Source: Monarcha castaneiventris obscurior (taxonomy: Eukaryota; Chordata; Aves; Passeriformes; Monarchidae). Taken from it: 64,000 nt of DNA. The notes under the pieces are model-generated. The model had not been told where the DNA came from, searched no databases, and was given only the letters and a program-made list of their open reading frames with translations. The position numbers and the translations under genes were made by a program. Of this stretch, positions 59,201 through 64,000 are shown one piece after another. How positions within the stretch are numbered: position 1 is the first letter of the stretch; the number at the start of each line of letters is the position of its first letter. Location of the stretch: the NCBI GenBank assembly GCA_026261815.1, contig JAMPIT010000174.1, positions 6,696,001-6,760,000 on the forward strand, read 5' to 3'.

Positions 59201-61697
59201 ATGCATTTATTGAAGCCAAAAATTACATATATTCTAGAGTACCGAGGGAGTTAACATAGCTGTTACTAAAGAAAATGCAGTTCTGCTTTTGCAGAAGTGT
59301 TTTCCTGAAGGTGTAAATATGAAAGGGTGAATGGTGGGTGTTGAAAAGAGGCAGGAGAGACCCATAAGGAGAGAGGAATATGAAAGAAATATTTGCAGCT
59401 TATATACATATGTAGTAAAGAAAAAAGTAGTATTCCCCCTTATGCAGGGGCTAAGATAGCATGATTTTTTTTATTACTTTGGTTATATAGCACTGTAGCA
59501 CTACTGATCGTAAAGTATCTCCTGGCATTTACAAGTGTGTGTTAGAAACTACCTATGTTCTCTCATGGGCAATCTACATTTTTGGATTCACATATTAGTG
59601 CAAAAATAATGATATAAACTCAAAAAACGTAGGATATATCTCACCAAAAAGAAAAAATGAAGTGCAAACTAGCTAGTTCAGTATGGTAATTATAGACTTG
59701 CAGACCTGTAAGTCTGTAGCTGTCCATGTATACCTGTATCCAGGTGTAAAGTATTCAAAAATTAGGTCATTAACCATTAACATCACGAATTAAAAACTCA
59801 GAAATGAACCAAAGTCTCCCCTGCCCTCCTTTGAAGGCAGTGATTCAGCGAAGAGTCAGCCATCTTTGCCTTCTCAGCAACTGGTGGGATGTTTGAAAGA
59901 AGTTATTTTTGACTAAGATTCTTGAGACACATGATCATTTTCCTTCATTTTCTTTTATCATTGCCTGGTCTATTGCAACATGGGATGGTACTGATGGAAA
60001 CTGAATCATCGCACGTTTACATAATGCTCTATATTGAGAAATTCTACTTAGCTATTGAATGATAACATATTAATAATATGTAAAAGCTGCCAAAAAGACT
60101 TGTATTTTCAGGCCAACATGTAAATTTAGGTTATATTTTGCGTCTCTCTGCTCATAACTATTTTGCTGGCTTTCATGGCTTTAGTGACGACGCTAACTTA
60201 GGCAAACAAAAGACAGCCAAACTCATGTACCTTCATTTAGATGAGTCCTTATCTCAGTTTCCTAGTTCAGGAAAGAGGTGGTTTACTTAATCCACTCCAT
60301 TTGGAAGGGCATAATTCTTTTACATGGGTTTATGGTGCAGTTGCAATGTATTTTCAATGCAATTATCTCTGGTAAATATGAGAGTACATTTTCATCCTGC
60401 TTCATTTTTTATACTGATATGATGCTCCATTTCAAGGACTTCTTATTGTCCACCTGTTGAGATGTTAATAAATGTTTTCGAGACAGTAAAAATCCTGATT
60501 ACTGTCGGCATGAAATTTATTAAACACAAGCTTTATTCACCTCTTTGTTTTCCAGTTTTGGATGCTCTCCTGAAATTTGAACAGAAATGAGCATTACCAC
60601 TGGCCTTTGTAATGAGCAAGCAGTGCAAAGCTGTGGGCTTAGATGGGGCTGGGGAGAAACTTGTCAAGGTGGAAAGCGTATGATGGCACTAAATTATTCT
60701 TACAGATTAATAAGACCAAACTGTATGAACTGATCTGTATTTGTATCCTTTCACTACATTCCTTCATAATTTTCTGTCTGTTATTTTTGAGCATTCTGTT
60801 ATTCTCTTTCAGAGCTAAAGTTCATTTCTTCTGTAATGCCCCACTTGGACTACATCTCTCTCCTGTTCCACATTATACCTTTCTGTCCCCTTTTCTGTTT
60901 TCATCTCTTTCACACATGCTGTACATTTGCTTTGCATCCGTGATGTTATGAAGTCTGTTCAAAACTGAAATAGGACAACTAGATTTTCACTGGCAACATG
61001 TTTTATTTTTACTTTGCTCCAAAAAAATCCCGAGAGGAGTATTGACTTGTAGAGGTGTTATTGTTTTGTTGCCAGAATAAACTTGATTTTGGAGGTCCAC
61101 GTGCATCTGAAGAGCGGTTCCTTATCTGTGTAGTGTCTAAATTAAACTTCAATGATTTTATTGTGGAGAAGTGGGAGTTTTTTCTGTTTATTTTTAATGA
61201 ACACTCGTAATTGTCAGAATAAAATGTGGACTTTGTAAGTTATATAGATACTGGCTTTGTTTCCATGATTATAACTTTTGTTTCATGTTACAGACCTGTT
61301 ATGCTTGTAATTCATGGCCATTGGTATAAGAAATTTTCTTTTGAATATTTTCTGATTTCTAGGCCATAGCTCAGATAGAATACTTGGGCTTAAATTGGTT
61401 TCAGCTCCACCCAAGTACTACTGATGAATGTCATGAATGTTACGGTTCTTTATGAGTATTTTATCACAGAGAATTTAGAAAAAGATGCAGTTTTAGTTGC
61501 TAAAGATGTTTTGGGAGCTCTTAAGGAAATTACTCAAATCAGCCTGTTTTGAGGAAAGGCTTAAGAAGCTTAGGGCGATTTTTAAAGTTCTAGATCCTAA
61601 TGTTTCAGTTTATCAATTGTAATTATATTAAAATATAATGTGTGCCTTTCTGAAGGTTAATATCCTCCATGGGTAAGGTGTACAGAACCATAAGTAC
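44286..61697. other. COG5: COG5 intron sequence (no gene)
   Basis: A long stretch with no supported gene. It has poly-A runs near 48345 and 48546-48558, T/G-rich repeats at 51355-51400 and 57160-57190, and GC-richer patches at about 51500-51700, 53150-53250 and 55000-55130 that stand out from the AT-rich background. None of the open frames of up to about 131 codons resembles a known protein. Confidence 0.6.
51500..51700. other. GC-rich, CpG-containing patch
   Basis: A roughly 200-base island with several CpGs (for example GGCGGTGCGTGCTCGGGG and CTTCGGACCGGGC) in an AT-rich intron. Open frames cross it on both strands, as expected where stop codons are rare, but no protein family is recognised. 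It could be a decayed element or a regulatory site. Confidence 0.4.
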
Positions 61698-62400
61698 AGA
61701 ATTCTCCCCCCATGTCTAACTAGAATTTCCTATGTTGTAGCTTGTGTCTCTTGCCGCTTGTCCCATCCGTGTGCACCACTGAGAAAGGTCTGTCTGTCAG
61801 GTAGCAGAAAATGCAGTTAGATCTCTTCTTAACCATCTCTTCTCAAAGTTAACAGACTCAGTTCTCTCAACCTCTCCTCACACTCACGTGCTTCAGTCCC
61901 CTGTCATGGTGGTTCCCTATTGGACTAATTTGTCAATGTCTCTCTTTTACTGGGAGGCATGGAGTACCTTACAAGTGGCCTTACAAGTGCCAAATAATAA
62001 GAATAATGACTTCCCTCAACCTGCTGAGTACACCCAGTCCAGTACACAGCTGGCTGCCTCTGCCACAAGGATATACTGCTGGTTTAAGTTAAATTTTCTG
62101 TCCACTGGGTCTGTTTCTGAAAGCTTCTTTGCAGCCAGTGAGCAGCCGACCTGCTTGGGTGAACAGGGCTGTGCCATCCCAGGTGAGCAAGGCTTAACTC
62201 GCTTTTGTTGAACTTCATAATGTTCTTGTCTGTCCTCATCTCAAGGTTGCTAAGGTTCTTCAGAATGGCAGCCCTGCCCTGCAGGGTGCTGAGCACTTCC
62301 TCGGATTGCTGTCACCCATAAGCTCACAGAGGGTTAATTCTGTCCTGTCACCCAGGTTACTGACAATGGCATTAAACAGCTGCCAGCTGGGTGTGGGGTT
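61698..62400 (-). mobile_element. Old CR1 LINE fragment, minus orientation
   Basis: A divergent inverted CR1 3' region. On the + strand it follows the expected order: GTCTAACTAGAATTTCC, CTTGCCGCTTGTCCC, CACTGAGAAAGGTCTG, CTCTCAACCTCTCCTCACACTC, GTGGCCTTACAAGTGCC, CTTTTGTTGAACTTCATAATG, CAGAATGGCAGCCCTGCCC and ACTGACAATGGCATTAAACAG. The extreme 3' tail is absent. High divergence marks it as older than the copy at 19762. Internal open frames are remnants or chance. Confidence 0.8.
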
Positions 62401-63249
62401 GCTGCCTGCACCCCATGGAGCCGGCAGTCCAGGCAGCGAGGGCAAAATAGAAAGTAGCAGGTTTAGTAGGTCGTGGTGAAGTAAGGTTGTGAGTTTGTGT
62501 TCAAGGCTGAGGGGGAGGAATGGGGGAGATCTAATGGTGCGTGGGAGGGGGAACCTTAAAGGAGTTCAACAACTCTTGCTTTAGGCCTAAGTGAGTGTGG
62601 GAGTCGTGTGGTATAACTTGTGATTAGACCTAAGTAGTGTTTGTCTTGGTGTGTTAAGCTATTTTCTGAATCATGGCATTTTCACAGGAATGTCTCCAAA
62701 ATTTGGTGCTCATTGTTAAGTCAGTGATGATGATAAAAATAGATATCAAACTCATTTCCATCATTTCCAGATCCTGCGTGGCATCTGATTTCCAGCCCAG
62801 AGAGCAGTAGGAATTAACTCTTCCATCAAGACAACTTAAATGCAGCTTTAATATAATTTAAAAATAGCTAGTCAGTCCCCCTCACTGCTCCCCCATAATT
62901 GTTCTCAATTCAGGGTGTGTTTTTTTATATTTTTGCATGCAGTCTGGAGAGAAGCAGCAGGTTTCCTCTGTAGATAGGATTGGACATAGATGATTATTAA
63001 AGCACTACTAAATATTTTGACATAAACCGTATTTTATAAAAAAAAATCAGGAACAGTCTTTTGGAAGAAACAAAGCTGATCCCAAGTGCAGGATGACAAT
63101 TCTTTCTTTCTTATTCTAATCTGCCTTTACACTTAAAACTTCTCTATTTGTTTTAACATGCTAGAAAATATTCCATTTTTTCATACCTACATGCCTTCTG
63201 AATTAGTGTTGCATTTTTAGTTTTCTTCTGAAGGAAAGCTTTGATCAGC
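62401..63249. other. COG5: COG5 intron sequence between two CR1 fragments (no gene)
   Basis: Nothing recognised beyond a GC-richer start at 62401-62440, which may be further decayed CR1, and a G-rich stretch at 62500-62560. Confidence 0.55.
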
Positions 63250-63400
63250 GAAGGTGATGCTCCATCACTGAAAGTGTTCAAGGTCAGGTTGAGCAGGGCT
63301 TTGAGCAACATGATACCATGGAAGGTGCCCCTGCCCATGCAGAGGGGTATAATTAGATGTTCTTTAAAGGCCCCTTCTCACCAAACCATTCTGTAACAAT
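63250..63400 (+). mobile_element. CR1 LINE 3'-end fragment, plus orientation
   Basis: The sequence runs GATGCTCCATCACTG, GTTCAAGGTCAGGTTGAGCAG, GGCTTTGAGCAACATGAT, GGTGCCCCTGCCCATGCAG, TTAGATGTTCTTTAAAGG and CACCAAACCATTCTGTAAC. This is the + strand order of a CR1 3' end finishing in the ATTCTRTG-like tail. It is heavily 5'-truncated. Confidence 0.88.
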
Positions 63401-64000
63401 ATAACGTACATGACACGTCTGTTTTACAATACAAGATAATTGCCTGTGTTTAAATGAGCAGTTCAAGTTCTGCTTTCTTTGACTTGTATGCTTTCCACCA
63501 GGTTGGTTTTGGTACTGTTGACCTGATTTCTTTAAAATGAAACCAGTCTTGGATTGAAATGAAAAGCTGGGAAGTGCTTTGCTCTGTTTTTATTTTTATG
63601 TTCCCCTTCATTAGGGACATCTATCAGAAAATATACCTGGTTGTCTAATATGTTCTATTTCCTTTTCTGGACTTAAACAGAAAGAGCGTGTTAATGTGCT
63701 GTCTGAGAAAACAAACAGAAATACAGAGCCAAGGGGCCCCACTCAGTTTCTGTCTCCAGCTGGACAGTTTTGACTCACTTAATGTTGCTCAAACAGCTAA
63801 AAACTGAAATCTTATGTATTATTAATACAAGTAGTTAATTTTTAAGATGGTAGAAATTGCTTAAATAAGGACCAGATTTCATAGGAACTTAATGGCACTG
63901 TAGTGACACAGACAGATTTTATTCTCTTGTTTCACTGAAGAAATGTGTGGGAATTTTGCCCTATAAGAGAAGGAAAGAGGGATACCAGAAGTTTTGTAAC
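63401..64000. other. COG5: COG5 intron sequence to the window end (no gene)
   Basis: No exon, repeat or RNA gene recognised. The COG5 intron is inferred to continue beyond the window because no downstream COG5 exon was found. Confidence 0.55.

Overview
This window is vertebrate nuclear DNA, almost certainly from a bird. It is AT-rich and intron-dominated. Its recognisable transposable elements are nearly all CR1 LINE fragments, several ending in the CR1-type 3' tail with ATTCTATG-like octamers. No microbial operons, rRNA, tRNA or CRISPR were seen, and the species cannot be fixed from the sequence alone.

Only two protein-coding genes are supported. The host gene is COG5 (subunit 5 of the conserved oligomeric Golgi complex), read on the + strand. 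Three internal exons lie at 798-852, 951-1020 and 5976-6096. They splice in frame and encode the conserved segment running from VLQMMQTRIGALQ to [10 protein letters not shown]. The exon expected next (beginning D-YLSQ) was not found, so 6097-64000 is read as part of one very large COG5 intron of at least 57.9 kb. COG5 exons upstream of 798 also lie outside the window.

Inside that intron, on the opposite strand, is a complete intronless coding region for the orphan class A receptor GPR22 (27697 down to 26396, 433 codons). The same nesting is known in other vertebrates. A good 3' splice site sits 25 nt upstream of its ATG. Two candidate 5' untranslated exons and a TATA-like element lie 4 to 4.5 kb further upstream on the minus strand. 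If they are used as inferred, the spliced leader would carry a 42-codon upstream reading frame that overlaps the GPR22 start codon.

The rest is intronic sequence: CR1 fragments at about 10250-11360 (+), 11411-11512 (-), 19762-20410 (-), 44068-44285 (-), 61698-62400 (-) and 63250-63400 (+), short T/G-rich and TA-rich simple repeats, two strong hairpins and a few small CpG-rich patches. The two genes have no obvious biochemical link: COG5 acts in Golgi trafficking and GPR22 at the plasma membrane. Any relationship would come from antisense, overlapping transcription. I found no convincing new biological system. The most original observations are the possible overlapping upstream reading frame of GPR22 and a phase-compatible cryptic exon candidate in the COG5 intron at 11857-12134.
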